Shown here piece by piece: positions 17,360 to 26,008 of a DNA stretch of 64,000 bases. The notes beneath the pieces were generated by a model. The model ran no database searches, was not told where the DNA came from, and worked only from the letters and a program-made list of their open reading frames with translations. The number at the start of each line of letters is the position of its first letter. Position 1 is the first letter of the stretch. Source of the DNA: Shimia gijangensis (GTDB lineage: Bacteria; Pseudomonadota; Alphaproteobacteria; Rhodobacterales; Rhodobacteraceae); NCBI RefSeq assembly GCF_900142085.1, contig NZ_FQZQ01000004.1:1-64000 (forward strand), given 5' to 3'. A program made the translations under genes and the position numbers.

Positions 17360-17771
17360 AAAGGGCTAAGACACTGAATTTTCATGATGGAGGGAAGCAA
17401 CTTGGCTCGGCAGGCAAAACGCCTGAACAGCTGAAAACGACTATCCCTTGCAAGAGATACATAGAGGATTACTTCCATTTTTACAATCGAAAGTAATTTC
17501 GGCAGTTGCGTTCGGGCTGTATGCTGTTCGTTTTCGCTGAAGTGCTAGTGTTTGAAAATAGATCATTTTTCACACTGTTGAAGGTGTAACGGAAAGTTTT
17601 CACCTACAGAATTACAATGGCTGCGCTATGGCACCGGTAAACGAAATGAATGCCGGTTTTGAACCGGAAGTACCAATCAAATCGATCAAGGTTAATGACC
17701 GTTTTTTCCGTTTAGCGGACCTTTGAAACACCACGAACTCTCAGAAACAGGCCCCATTTACTGACCGCCTG
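17360..17771. other. 412-bp intergenic region, palindromes only
   Basis: The gap is visibly lower in GC than its neighbours. It contains a perfect CCGGTT-TTG-AACCGG inverted repeat at 17653-17667, a candidate operator, and an imperfect TGAAAA/TTTTCA dyad near 17555. The plus-strand frame ending at 17496 has a tail faintly reminiscent of a transposase end but nothing more. No gene is called. Confidence 0.4.
17653..17667. promoter_or_regulatory. Palindrome CCGGTT-TTG-AACCGG, candidate operator
   Basis: Perfect 6-3-6 inverted repeat in the large gap between two minus-strand gene groups. It lies about 325 bp from the start of the 101-residue protein gene and downstream of the coiled-coil protein gene. 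A regulator is not identifiable. Confidence 0.25.
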
Positions 17772-18095
17772 TTAGCCATTAGCACGCTCAATGTGGCTGC
17801 GCATTTCTTCGGCTTCGTGGCGTGCATCGCGCAGACCTTCCATGGCGGCGGACAACTCAGCTTCGGTCTGGGCCAGCTGGTTGGTCAGCTCAGCTTCGCG
17901 CTGTTGCAGATAAGTGATTGCTTGATCGCGGGTCTCTTCTGCTTCGTGCAATTCCTGGCTCATACGCTCGAGCTGGTCGACATCCGCCTGAGACACACGG
18001 GTGAAGCGGTGGATCAGCCAGTTGGCAAACCACCCCATGCAGAACGCCACGAAAAGAATGATCGCAGTGGTGATGATAAACTCAATTCTGGTCAT
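17772..18095 (-). CDS. Membrane-anchored coiled-coil protein, 107 aa
   Basis: A 107-residue protein with an N-terminal membrane helix (residues 5-27, EFIITTAIILFVAFCMGWF) and a long heptad-rich coiled coil (about 38-104, rich in Glu, Gln, Ala and Leu). The start ATG 18095 follows AGGAGA. It overlaps the OmpA-family gene by 14 bp, so the two are probably made together; a periplasmic or cytoplasmic scaffold for the OmpA-like partner is a reasonable guess. I do not recognise a named family. Confidence 0.8.
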   Translation of the reverse strand: MTRIEFIITTAIILFVAFCMGWFANWLIHRFTRVSQADVDQLERMSQELHEAEETRDQAITYLQQREAELTNQLAQTEAELSAAMEGLRDARHEAEEMRSHIERANG

Positions 18096-20079
18096 CGGTG
18101 GTCTCCTGCTGGGTGGTCTCTGCAGCGTCTTGTGTCGTTGTGTCAGAGGCAGCCGCGTCGGTCGTTTCTGCCGTGGCCGTTTCACTCGTGTCGATTGACG
18201 GCTCCGTACTTGGTGCGGGAGCAGATTGCTCGGCTTCTTCCAGCGCCGTGGTTTCTTCCACGATTGGTTCAGGACGCACCAAAACAAACTCAATGCGGCG
18301 GTTGGCCTCGCGACCCTCCTCGGTCTCATTGTCAGCGATGGGTTGGCTTTCACCATACCCTTTGGCCGAATAGCTGCTGGTCAGCATACGCCGTTCATGC
18401 AGTGCATTCAGGACTGACTGAGCACGCGTTTGGCTGAGCGCCTGGTTCATTTCTTCACGGCCCTGACTGTCGGTATGGCCTTGAATCTCAAGTTTTACGT
18501 CGGCGCATTCCGTCAGGACTTCTGCAATTTGATCAATAATGGGCTCTGCACTTTCATCCAGTGTGCCGGACCCCGGTTCAAACGTAATCTTTTGGTCTTT
18601 GAGGACTGCCCGCGCAGCCAATTCGCATTCTTCTGGTGTGGGCAACTGCGCGACCGGGTCAAGTTTTTCCTGATAAGCAACGTCGATGCTGTATTTGTCC
18701 GATTGCGACAGGCGGCTCGAAAGTAGCTGAGAAATCCGTGCGTTTGCTTCCGGGTCGCCGGTTTGCCCGCGCACTGCAAGGCTGTCAGGCGTGATTATCA
18801 GAGCGCCATTGTGCAATTCTGACAAGGCATCTAGTCCCGCCATGACCCGCAAAGTCCAGGTGGCAGGCAGTGCGTCGTCCAAACGGGCGGCCATATGCAC
18901 AGCCTCGCTCCCGAACCGCGCGCGTGCATAGTTTGATGCGGTGTCGCGGCTAAGATCATCTGGCAGCCGCCCACGCAATTGCAAAAGACCTTCGGGACTA
19001 AGCGTCGCTGTGAACTCGGGAATACTGCCTTCTTCGGTTACGACTTCTGGTTCGGGCAAGGTCGAGTGCAGGGCGAAAACGTCTGGTAAAGATGTTTCCA
19101 TTTCACCGATGACCCGGTCGAAAACTGCTTGATCCGTTCCTTCCAGAGCAACCAAGGTGATATCGGCGTCTGAAAAGGTGACTGACCCGCCGCCAAGCCC
19201 GGCGACGCCATTTAACGCAATGACAACGGCATCGGCCCAAGCAGGGGTCGGTACGCCTAACCCGATTGTGCAGCTTACTCCCGTTGCAAGACCGGCAACC
19301 TTGGCAGTCTCGATGATGCGCCTTTGAGCGTCTTCGGTATCCGCCGAGCAGGCGTCAAATCGCGCACCGTTCTCGTCTTTGACGAAGCGCAAAGTGAAGG
19401 GGGTGATCACAGGCCGAGGGGCGGTGATTGCCAGCGTAAGTTCCAGATTGGCCGAGGCTTTGCGGCGCAGTTTGGCCTCGATCTCGTCGCGATGTGCACG
19501 GCTGTCGCTCATGGCGGTGACGGACACGCGACCCGCTTCGATCGAGATTTTAGCGCGTGGCAAAAGCTGTAGCGCGTTCAGTGCAAAGGTCGTGGCCTGT
19601 GTCCAGCCTTCAGGGTGTCTGTAGTCGGCGGTTTCCAGAAAATCCGTGATCTTGGGGTCGCCATCCAGTTTGCGCAACGCCTTGAGCATTGCGGCGCGAT
19701 CCGAGCTTTCCGGGATCAGGCCGATCAATTGAATGCCTGAATCATTGCGAAGGATCTCGACTGAGAAACGAGGTGGCGCGAGATCGGCTGTGGCCTCGAC
19801 CTGCATATTGTCAATCACGCGAGCAGCGTCGACAATGCCGCCAGCGGTTGAGATGGCGCGGAACCGATTGGCCTCGGTAGGGGCCACGCCGGTCAGAAAT
19901 ACCTGCAGGCCTTCAGCGTGGACCTTGGCCCACATCATATCCTTTTCCTCAAGCGCATCTTTGACGCTACGCCGGGATGTTTCCTCGATCAGGTCGGCCG
20001 AAAAGGTGGCCGCAACGAGGCTGATTATGGCGGCAAGGCCAAACGTCGAAATGACAATAAGAAGTGATGACAGGCGCAT
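18082..20079 (-). CDS. OmpA-family protein with BON-like repeats
   Basis: A 665-residue envelope protein. It begins with a hydrophobic anchor or uncleaved signal (LLIVISTFGLAAIISLVAAT). The middle contains several BON-like units in which short hydrophobic strands alternate with helices, for example VFLTGVAPTEANRFRA and LQLRGRLPDDLSRDTASNY. The C-terminal OmpA peptidoglycan-binding domain (about 505-610) has ITFEPGSGTLDE, IQGHTDSQGREEMNQALSQ and ANRRIEFVL. A Thr/Glu/Ala-rich tail follows. Its expected role is envelope integrity, linking the inner membrane to peptidoglycan. It is conserved in Rhodobacterales in this form. Confidence 0.85.
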   Translation of the reverse strand: MRLSSLLIVISTFGLAAIISLVAATFSADLIEETSRRSVKDALEEKDMMWAKVHAEGLQVFLTGVAPTEANRFRAISTAGGIVDAARVIDNMQVEATADLAPPRFSVEILRNDSGIQLIGLIPESSDRAAMLKALRKLDGDPKITDFLETADYRHPEGWTQATTFALNALQLLPRAKISIEAGRVSVTAMSDSRAHRDEIEAKLRRKASANLELTLAITAPRPVITPFTLRFVKDENGARFDACSADTEDAQRRIIETAKVAGLATGVSCTIGLGVPTPAWADAVVIALNGVAGLGGGSVTFSDADITLVALEGTDQAVFDRVIGEMETSLPDVFALHSTLPEPEVVTEEGSIPEFTATLSPEGLLQLRGRLPDDLSRDTASNYARARFGSEAVHMAARLDDALPATWTLRVMAGLDALSELHNGALIITPDSLAVRGQTGDPEANARISQLLSSRLSQSDKYSIDVAYQEKLDPVAQLPTPEECELAARAVLKDQKITFEPGSGTLDESAEPIIDQIAEVLTECADVKLEIQGHTDSQGREEMNQALSQTRAQSVLNALHERRMLTSSYSAKGYGESQPIADNETEEGREANRRIEFVLVRPEPIVEETTALEEAEQSAPAPSTEPSIDTSETATAETTDAAASDTTTQDAAETTQQETTDDQN

Positions 20080-20138
20080 ACGGGTCGATTTACTTTTGTT
20101 GGTGGGGCCTTGTTACGACGCGGCGGCGGCGCTTGCAA

Positions 20139-21116
20139 TCACAGGAACAGCGCTACGGCGAAAAACAGCAAAGGGATCAGGCCCGTATCACGGTTTGACC
20201 GGAACAAATACAGCAGGACCTCTGGGTTTTCTGTGTTGAGGCGTCGCATCTGCCATTGCATGTGCCAACCCATGACCCATGTGCCTCCAAGCGCGACCAG
20301 CAACGACAAGGGGCTTCTGTCGGCGGCGGACAGGTAGACAGCCAAAGCCAGCAAGGTGACCGTCAGGATCAGAAATCCTTGCAGCCATTGCGGGGTCTTT
20401 TCGGCAAACAGTCGGGCTGTGGATTTCACGCCGATCAGGGCGTCATCTTCGGTGTCCTGGTGGGCATAAATCGTGTCATAGAACAAGGTCCACGAAATAC
20501 CCGCAACATAGAGTACTACAGCAGGCCATTGCAGCGTGCCGGTGTGTGCCGTCCAGGCCAGCAACGCGCCCCAGTTAAATGCGAGTCCCAAAAACACCTG
20601 AGGCCACCAGGTAAAGCGCTTTGCAAAGGGGTAGACCGCGACCGGAAGCAGGGAAAGAACCCCAAGGGAAATGGCATTTCTGTTAAAGGTAAACAAGATG
20701 CAGGCAGCTATCAGAGCTTGCACGGCCATCCAGATGCCAGCCTGTTTGGCGCTGACCTGGCCCGAAGGAATAGGGCGTGACTGGGTGCGCTCGACCTTGC
20801 CATCATAATCCCGATCAGTGATGTCATTCCATGTACAGCCAGCCCCGCGCATCAGCCAAGCCCCCATGCCACAAGCCACGGCGATCCACAGATCAAACAA
20901 AGATGCCTGACCATCGGACAGCATTGCCAGCAAAAGTCCCATCCAACAAGGTAGCAGCAGCAACCATGTGCCAATGGGACGGTCTGCACGGGACAATCGC
21001 AGATAGGGACGGGTTTTTTGGGGGGCAATATGATCCACCCAGTTTCCGGTCACTGCGTCGGAAACCTGACCACCCGTTTCGGGAGAGGGCTCTGGTGTTG
21101 AGGGCGTGTCGACCAT
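20139..21116 (-). CDS. ubiA: 4-hydroxybenzoate polyprenyltransferase
   Basis: Integral membrane prenyltransferase of ubiquinone synthesis, 325 residues from ATG 21116 (MVDTPSTPEPS). Both Asp-rich motifs for magnesium-diphosphate are present: NDITDRDYDGKVERT (about residue 110) and YAHQDTEDDALIG (about 230). Eight or nine helices are apparent. Its prenyl substrate is probably made by the polyprenyl synthase at 54 kb. It is divergent from rsmE with a 12-bp gap, so the promoters overlap the coding starts. Confidence 0.93.
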   Translation of the reverse strand: MVDTPSTPEPSPETGGQVSDAVTGNWVDHIAPQKTRPYLRLSRADRPIGTWLLLLPCWMGLLLAMLSDGQASLFDLWIAVACGMGAWLMRGAGCTWNDITDRDYDGKVERTQSRPIPSGQVSAKQAGIWMAVQALIAACILFTFNRNAISLGVLSLLPVAVYPFAKRFTWWPQVFLGLAFNWGALLAWTAHTGTLQWPAVVLYVAGISWTLFYDTIYAHQDTEDDALIGVKSTARLFAEKTPQWLQGFLILTVTLLALAVYLSAADRSPLSLLVALGGTWVMGWHMQWQMRRLNTENPEVLLYLFRSNRDTGLIPLLFFAVALFL

Positions 21117-21128
21117 ATGTAGGATTCC

Positions 21129-21854
21129 ATGAAACAGGCAAAAGTCAGATTGTATGTAGAACATGCCTTGGGGACAGGGCAATCGGTTCCTCTGGAAAGA
21201 GGTCAGGCGCATTATCTGTTTGGGGTGATGCGCATGGCGGTGGGTGATCCGGTTTTGCTGTTCAATGGACAAGATGGCGAGTGGCGCTGTATCGTCGCTC
21301 AGGCGGGAAAACGGGGTGGTGTGTTGGTCTGTGAAGAGCAAACCAAGCCTCTGCAAATGCCGCCGGATTTATGGCTGTTGTTTGCGCCGATCAAAAAAGC
21401 CCGCACAGATTTCATCGTGGAAAAAGCTGCTGAAATGGGGGCCGCGCGTATTCTGCCAGTCCAGACAGATTTCACCAATTCCGAACGTATTCGACAGGAC
21501 CGCTTGCAAGCGCATGCGGTTGAGGCCGCTGAGCAATGCGGCGGGACCTTCGTGCCCGAGGTCGCCGATCTGCAAAAACTTGATCGCCTTTTGGCGGATT
21601 GGCCCCAAGACCGTCAGTTGATGTTTTGTGACGAGGCCGAGGTGGGCAGCGCCAAGCGATTGGGTGACGCGACAGGCGACAAATGGGCGATCCTGATTGG
21701 CCCCGAAGGTGGGTTTTCGGAGGTCGAACGCAAAAGACTTACAGCTCATCCCAACGCACACATCGTTGCGCTTGGCCCGCGCATCCTGCGCGCAGATACG
21801 GCGGCTGTGGCAGCCATGACACTTTGGCAGCAAGCCCTGGGAGATTGGGTTTGA
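21129..21854 (+). CDS. rsmE: 16S rRNA (uracil-1498-N3)-methyltransferase
   Basis: SPOUT-class methyltransferase of 241 residues modifying U1498 of 16S rRNA. The family knot region is clear: AILIGPEGGFSEVERKRL near residue 185 and LGPRILRADTAAVAAM near 215. The N-terminal PUA-like part includes HYLFGVMRMAVGD and LFNGQDGEW. The start is an ATG 12 bp from the divergent ubiA start. The stop overlaps a TTG start of the next gene. Confidence 0.95.
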   Translation: MKQAKVRLYVEHALGTGQSVPLERGQAHYLFGVMRMAVGDPVLLFNGQDGEWRCIVAQAGKRGGVLVCEEQTKPLQMPPDLWLLFAPIKKARTDFIVEKAAEMGAARILPVQTDFTNSERIRQDRLQAHAVEAAEQCGGTFVPEVADLQKLDRLLADWPQDRQLMFCDEAEVGSAKRLGDATGDKWAILIGPEGGFSEVERKRLTAHPNAHIVALGPRILRADTAAVAAMTLWQQALGDWV

Positions 21855-22726
21855 TCCGCAAGGCCCGACCGGAAGACACCGATGCGATTTGGGAATTTCT
21901 CGCCCCCCGCCGCGCTACGTCAATGTTTCTGTCTGGCAACCTGACCGACCATGGAATCAATACAGAAGGGCAGCCCAAGTCCAATACTGTTTGGGTCGGC
22001 ATCAAGAAAGGCCGTGTTAAGGCTGTCTTTGGGTTGACCGAATACGGATACCTCGTTTTTGAAGCAGGTGCCTTTCAGGCAAACTGGACCCACACACTTC
22101 GAGAGCAGATGGCGGGGCGAAAAATTCGGGGCATGAACGGAACATGGGACCAATTCACCGCGGTACGAGACGCATTAGGGCTGGGCGGGACAAGTGGGCC
22201 GTTTGATGTGCGCCAGCCACACTATCACCTCCGGCTTGAAGATTTGACAGTGCCCGCAGGGGATAGTGAATTGCGCGACATACGCTCCATTGATTTGCCG
22301 CTTTTGCGAGATTGGCGGTTTGCGGCAAATGTTGAAGTGATGTCTGTACCTGAAACCGGCGAGTCGCGGGCAATGGCCGTCAGATATGCGGACGAGTTGC
22401 TGGAAACAGATCGGGGCCGGTTGTTGTGGGCCGGGGATACCCCAGTGGCAATGACGGCTTTCAACGCTGAAACTGAATCTTGCGTACAGGTTGGATCGGT
22501 CTACACCCCGCCCGACCAGCGCCGCAAAGGTTATGCGCGCCGAGCTGTGGCACTTCATTTGCACCAAGTGCGTCCCAAAGGGGTTGAGGAAGCCATCCTG
22601 TTCGCCGCCAGCCAAAATGCGGCGCGTGCCTATGAGGCAATCGGGTTTTGTCAGATCGGTGACTACGGTGTCGTCGATTTTAGCGAGCCACAGATCGTTG
22701 CAACACATGCAGAGGTGCTGACATGA
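21851..22726 (+). CDS. GNAT-family N-acetyltransferase
   Basis: A 291-residue acetyltransferase-like protein starting at TTG 21851, which overlaps the rsmE stop by four bases. The C-terminal part has the acetyl-CoA-binding signature VGSVYTPPDQRRKGYARRAV and EEAILFAASQNAARAYEAIGF. The N-terminal half (MIRKARPEDTDAIWEFL) looks like a second, degenerate GNAT unit. The substrate is unknown. The next gene overlaps by four bases. Confidence 0.85.
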   Translation: MIRKARPEDTDAIWEFLAPRRATSMFLSGNLTDHGINTEGQPKSNTVWVGIKKGRVKAVFGLTEYGYLVFEAGAFQANWTHTLREQMAGRKIRGMNGTWDQFTAVRDALGLGGTSGPFDVRQPHYHLRLEDLTVPAGDSELRDIRSIDLPLLRDWRFAANVEVMSVPETGESRAMAVRYADELLETDRGRLLWAGDTPVAMTAFNAETESCVQVGSVYTPPDQRRKGYARRAVALHLHQVRPKGVEEAILFAASQNAARAYEAIGFCQIGDYGVVDFSEPQIVATHAEVLT

Positions 22727-23232
22727 GTTTCATCCGCCCCGAAGCCCGCGCAGCAATGTTACGCTGGCGTGAGACGATGTTGGGCTTGCTGGTTGTGCTG
22801 CTGGGCCTTTATTGGGCCACCGGGTTTGGCATTTTGAAATGGGTCGGGGTGGCTCTGTTGGTTGCCGGAACAGGCTTTGTGCTGGCGGGTGTGCAACGGG
22901 CACGGTTTCGTGGCGCGCAGGGTGGTCCCGGGGTGGTTCAGGTGGATGAACGGCAAATCACCTATTTCGGCCCCCTGGACGGTGGTGCGGTGGCGATCGA
23001 CGATCTGAGCGGCGTGTCGCTGGATGCGCGCAGTGATCCGCCCATGTGGGTGCTGCGCCAGCCGGGCCATCCTGAATTGCATATTCCGGTCAATGCGAAG
23101 GGCACAGACGCCTTATTCGATGCTTTTGCGGCCCTTCCCGGCATCCGCACCGAACACATGCTGACCCAACTTAAGCAAAAACCGGATCACCCTGTCGTGA
23201 TCTGGACAAAACACGCCGCGCGGTTGCATTGA
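22723..23232 (+). CDS. Two-helix membrane protein, 169 aa
   Basis: Unrecognised membrane protein with two adjacent helices (residues 18-60, with LLVVLLGLYWATGFGIL and VGVALLVAGTGFVLAG) and a cytoplasmic beta-rich domain (about 65-150, VQVDERQITYFGP...VAIDDLSGVSL). The pattern resembles a bacterial PH-like domain. It is chained by overlap to the GNAT gene. Confidence 0.75.
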   Translation: MSFIRPEARAAMLRWRETMLGLLVVLLGLYWATGFGILKWVGVALLVAGTGFVLAGVQRARFRGAQGGPGVVQVDERQITYFGPLDGGAVAIDDLSGVSLDARSDPPMWVLRQPGHPELHIPVNAKGTDALFDAFAALPGIRTEHMLTQLKQKPDHPVVIWTKHAARLH

Positions 23233-23298
23233 CACCGCTGGCGTTTTTCATCACCACTGATCTAACACGCGTATCCAACAGGGCCGGAGACCTCCCCC

Positions 23299-24669
23299 AT
23301 GTCCATTCCTCAGTCCGGCGGCGGACCCATCGAACATCACTCACAACTGGCGGAGTATCTGGAAGAGGGCTGTAAGCCCCGCCAAGACTGGCGCATTGGC
23401 ACTGAGCATGAGAAATTCGGCTTTTGCAAAGACACGCTGAACCCGCTGCCTTATGAAGGCACGCGGTCGATTGAGGCGGTGCTCAAAGGCCTGCGAGACG
23501 GTCATGACTGGAGCCCCGTTGAAGAGGGTGGCAAGCTGATCGGGCTGGAAAAAGACGGCGCCAATGTTTCGTTGGAACCGGGCGGGCAGCTGGAGTTGTC
23601 TGGCGCTCCGCTTGAGACAATCCACCAGACTTGTGACGAGGTGAACCATCATCTCGCGGACGTGAAAGACATCGCTGACAAAATCGGTGTGGGTTTTATT
23701 GGATTGGGCGCAGCCCCTATCTGGTCGCATGATGACATGCCGCTGATGCCCAAAGGTCGCTACAAGCTGATGGACGCTTATATGCAGCGCGTCGGCACCA
23801 TGGGACGCGATATGATGCGTCGCACCTGCACTGTGCAGGTGAATCTTGATTTCGCCTCCGAGGCGGACATGGTGAAAAAATTGCGTGTGGCTTTGGCGTT
23901 GCAACCTGTGGCGACAGCCCTATTCGCCAATTCGCCGTTCTTTGATGGTAAACCCAATGGCCACAAATCCTGGCGTAGCCGGGTGTGGCGCGATTTGGAT
24001 CCGGCCCGTACTGGCATGTTGCCCTTTGTGTTCGAAGAGGGCTTTGGGTTTGAAGCTTGGGTGCAATATGCGCTCGATGTGCCGATGTATTTTGTCTACC
24101 GCGATGGCAGATACATTGATGCGCTGGGCATGTCGTTCCGCGATTTCCTGAAAGGTGACCTGCCGGCATTGCCCGGAGAGACGCCAACGCTCAGCGATTG
24201 GGCTGATCACCTGACAACGGCCTTCCCCGAAGCGCGGATCAAGAAATACATGGAGATGCGCGGCGCTGATGGCGGCCCGTGGCGTCGCCTTTGTGCACTG
24301 CCCGCGTTCTGGGTCGGGTTGATGTATGATCAGTCGTCATTGGATGCTGCTTGGGATTTGGTCAAAGGCTGGAGCGCGGAAACCCGCGAGGCGTTGCGGG
24401 TGTCGGCCAGCAAGGACGGGCTTCAGGCGCAGGCAGGCGACGTCAAGATGCATGATCTCGCCCGTGAAGTTCTGAACATTTCAGAAGCAGGCCTGATTGC
24501 ACGGGCCAAACCCGGTGCTGGTGGTCTGGTGCCAGACGAGACCCATTTCCTAAATGCTTTAAAAGAAAGCATCGACAGCGGCAAAGTGCCAGCGGACGAA
24601 TTGTTGGATCACTACCACGGGGATTGGAACGGTGATCTCACCCGGATTTACGGCGAATTCAGCTACTAA
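23299..24669 (+). CDS. gshA: Glutamate-cysteine ligase, plant/alphaproteobacterial type
   Basis: ATP-dependent first enzyme of glutathione synthesis, 456 residues. Family features include GTEHEKFGF (residues 34-42), VSLEPGGQLELSGAPL (about 94), a TCTVQVNLDF segment (about 176) and KKYMEMRGADGGPW (about 314). This matches the proteobacterial/plant class of GshA rather than the E. coli form. It is monocistronic by spacing, followed by a bidirectional hairpin. Confidence 0.93.
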   Translation: MSIPQSGGGPIEHHSQLAEYLEEGCKPRQDWRIGTEHEKFGFCKDTLNPLPYEGTRSIEAVLKGLRDGHDWSPVEEGGKLIGLEKDGANVSLEPGGQLELSGAPLETIHQTCDEVNHHLADVKDIADKIGVGFIGLGAAPIWSHDDMPLMPKGRYKLMDAYMQRVGTMGRDMMRRTCTVQVNLDFASEADMVKKLRVALALQPVATALFANSPFFDGKPNGHKSWRSRVWRDLDPARTGMLPFVFEEGFGFEAWVQYALDVPMYFVYRDGRYIDALGMSFRDFLKGDLPALPGETPTLSDWADHLTTAFPEARIKKYMEMRGADGGPWRRLCALPAFWVGLMYDQSSLDAAWDLVKGWSAETREALRVSASKDGLQAQAGDVKMHDLAREVLNISEAGLIARAKPGAGGLVPDETHFLNALKESIDSGKVPADELLDHYHGDWNGDLTRIYGEFSY

Positions 24670-24674
24670 GAAAA

Positions 24675-24693
24675 CGGGGCCATGCAGGCCCCG
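24675..24693. terminator. Bidirectional hairpin between gshA and DUF805 gene
   Basis: CGGGGCC-ATGCA-GGCCCCG is a perfect 7-bp stem. On the minus strand it is followed by TTTTC, a good intrinsic terminator for the DUF805 gene; on the plus strand the tail is only moderately T-rich. It lies between convergent genes. Confidence 0.7.
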
Positions 24694-24722
24694 GTATTCT
24701 ATTTGATGGATGATGATCCCAG

Positions 24723-25265
24723 TTACTGGGTTTGCAGAACCCTTGCGCGATAATAGTCGCGAACTTCTTGTTTGCGGGCAACTTGCATTTCCTCTGACGG
24801 TTCATCGTGCAGACGATCCAGACAGGCATAACCCTGCATTGGATCATGCCTCGCTTTGGACGTGCCGGTTCTCCTAACTCTGCCATTGCGCTGCGCGGGC
24901 CCATAGTAGTTGTCATCCCGCTCGGAGGGCAGAACCATCAACACCAAAAACCACAAGCCGCCCACAAAGGGCACAAACACGATGAAATACCAAAATCCAG
25001 ACCGGCCGGTGTCATGCAGCCTTCGTATCGCCACGCTTAAGTTCGGAATCATGGTCAGTAAACCAAAGACGAAAGAAGAATACCCTAATGGATTCAGTGC
25101 GACAGTTTCCGCATTGGTGATCTTGATTACGTCCGCAAAGATGCATCCTGTCATGATCAGGAATTGAAACAAAGACCACCACCAGAATTCGGCGCGTGTG
25201 GCTCTGCCTGTGAAATTGAGTGACTTGAACACAGCCGATTCAACGGCTGCAATTGGTCCCAACAT
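24723..25265 (-). CDS. DUF805 membrane protein
   Basis: A 180-residue inner membrane protein. The hallmark of DUF805 is visible: NFTGRATRAEFWWWSLFQ at the N-terminus and IRRLHDTGRSGFWYFIVFVP later, with four membrane segments. I start at ATG 25265 because GGAG precedes it at seven bases; the frame extends 18 codons further upstream. The C-terminal ~50 residues are hydrophilic. No function is established for the family. Confidence 0.85.
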   Translation of the reverse strand: MLGPIAAVESAVFKSLNFTGRATRAEFWWWSLFQFLIMTGCIFADVIKITNAETVALNPLGYSSFVFGLLTMIPNLSVAIRRLHDTGRSGFWYFIVFVPFVGGLWFLVLMVLPSERDDNYYGPAQRNGRVRRTGTSKARHDPMQGYACLDRLHDEPSEEMQVARKQEVRDYYRARVLQTQ

Positions 25266-25399
25266 GGCGGATCTCCGGTACAAATAATCTACAAGAGGTG
25301 TCCCACCAGAAATCGGCACAAAAATGGCATCAGACGTACGATTGCGAGGCGCCGACCTGTTTCCCCCTTAAATTGTACGGTATTTTGGGTTAAGAGCCG

Positions 25400-26008
25400 T
25401 TATTTTTTACCGATTTTCGGTTCGGTACCTGCCTTGATACGGGAAATATTTTCGCGGTGACGCCAAAAAATCAGAAGCGTTGTTATGACGCCGAGAAGAA
25501 AGATTTCACCTCTTCCCAGAACCAACATCCAAAGGGTTGAACTGGCCGCAGCCATCAGGGCCGACATCGATGAAATGCGCGACACGATTGCCGTGACCAG
25601 CCACGTCAGACAACAGGCGATACCAACAGGCCATGCCAGCGCCAGCATCAACCCCAAAAAGGTCGCAACACCTTTGCCGCCCTTAAAGCGCAGCCAAATC
25701 GGATAGCAGTGGCCGACAAAAGCCATAAGGCCGGCAATCTGAGCGGCACTATCGCCAGCGATACAGCGCGTGATCAGCACGGCGGCGGCCCCTTTGCCCC
25801 CATCCAGCAACAAAGTTGCGGCGGCGGCGGGTTTGCTGCCCGTGCGCAACACATTTGTGGTGCCGATATTGCCCGACCCGATTTCGCGCAGATTTCCCAA
25901 CCCAAATAACCGGGTTACGATCATCCCAAATGGGATCGAGCCCAAAAGGTAGCCAAATGCACCCCAGATCAGGAGTGCAGACAAGGCTGGGGTCATATCG
26001 GCCATCAT
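25400..26008 (-). CDS. plsY: Glycerol-3-phosphate acyltransferase PlsY
   Basis: Membrane acyltransferase using acyl-phosphate to make lysophosphatidic acid; 202 residues with five or so helices. The three family motifs are seen: GSIPFGMIVTRLFGLGNLREIGSGNIGTTN in parts SIPFGMI and GSGNIGTTN, then HCYPIWLRFKGGKGVAT, and a later SSMSALMAA region. It is the last gene of the pyrB operon and overlaps the dihydroorotase-like gene stop by four bases. Confidence 0.94.
   Translation of the reverse strand: MMADMTPALSALLIWGAFGYLLGSIPFGMIVTRLFGLGNLREIGSGNIGTTNVLRTGSKPAAAATLLLDGGKGAAAVLITRCIAGDSAAQIAGLMAFVGHCYPIWLRFKGGKGVATFLGLMLALAWPVGIACCLTWLVTAIVSRISSMSALMAAASSTLWMLVLGRGEIFLLGVITTLLIFWRHRENISRIKAGTEPKIGKK

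Noticed and set aside
17257-17496. Possible transposase tail (YIEDYFHFYNRK-like ending)
   Set aside because: The resemblance is limited to about a dozen residues; there are no inverted repeats, no other transposase segments and no target duplication.
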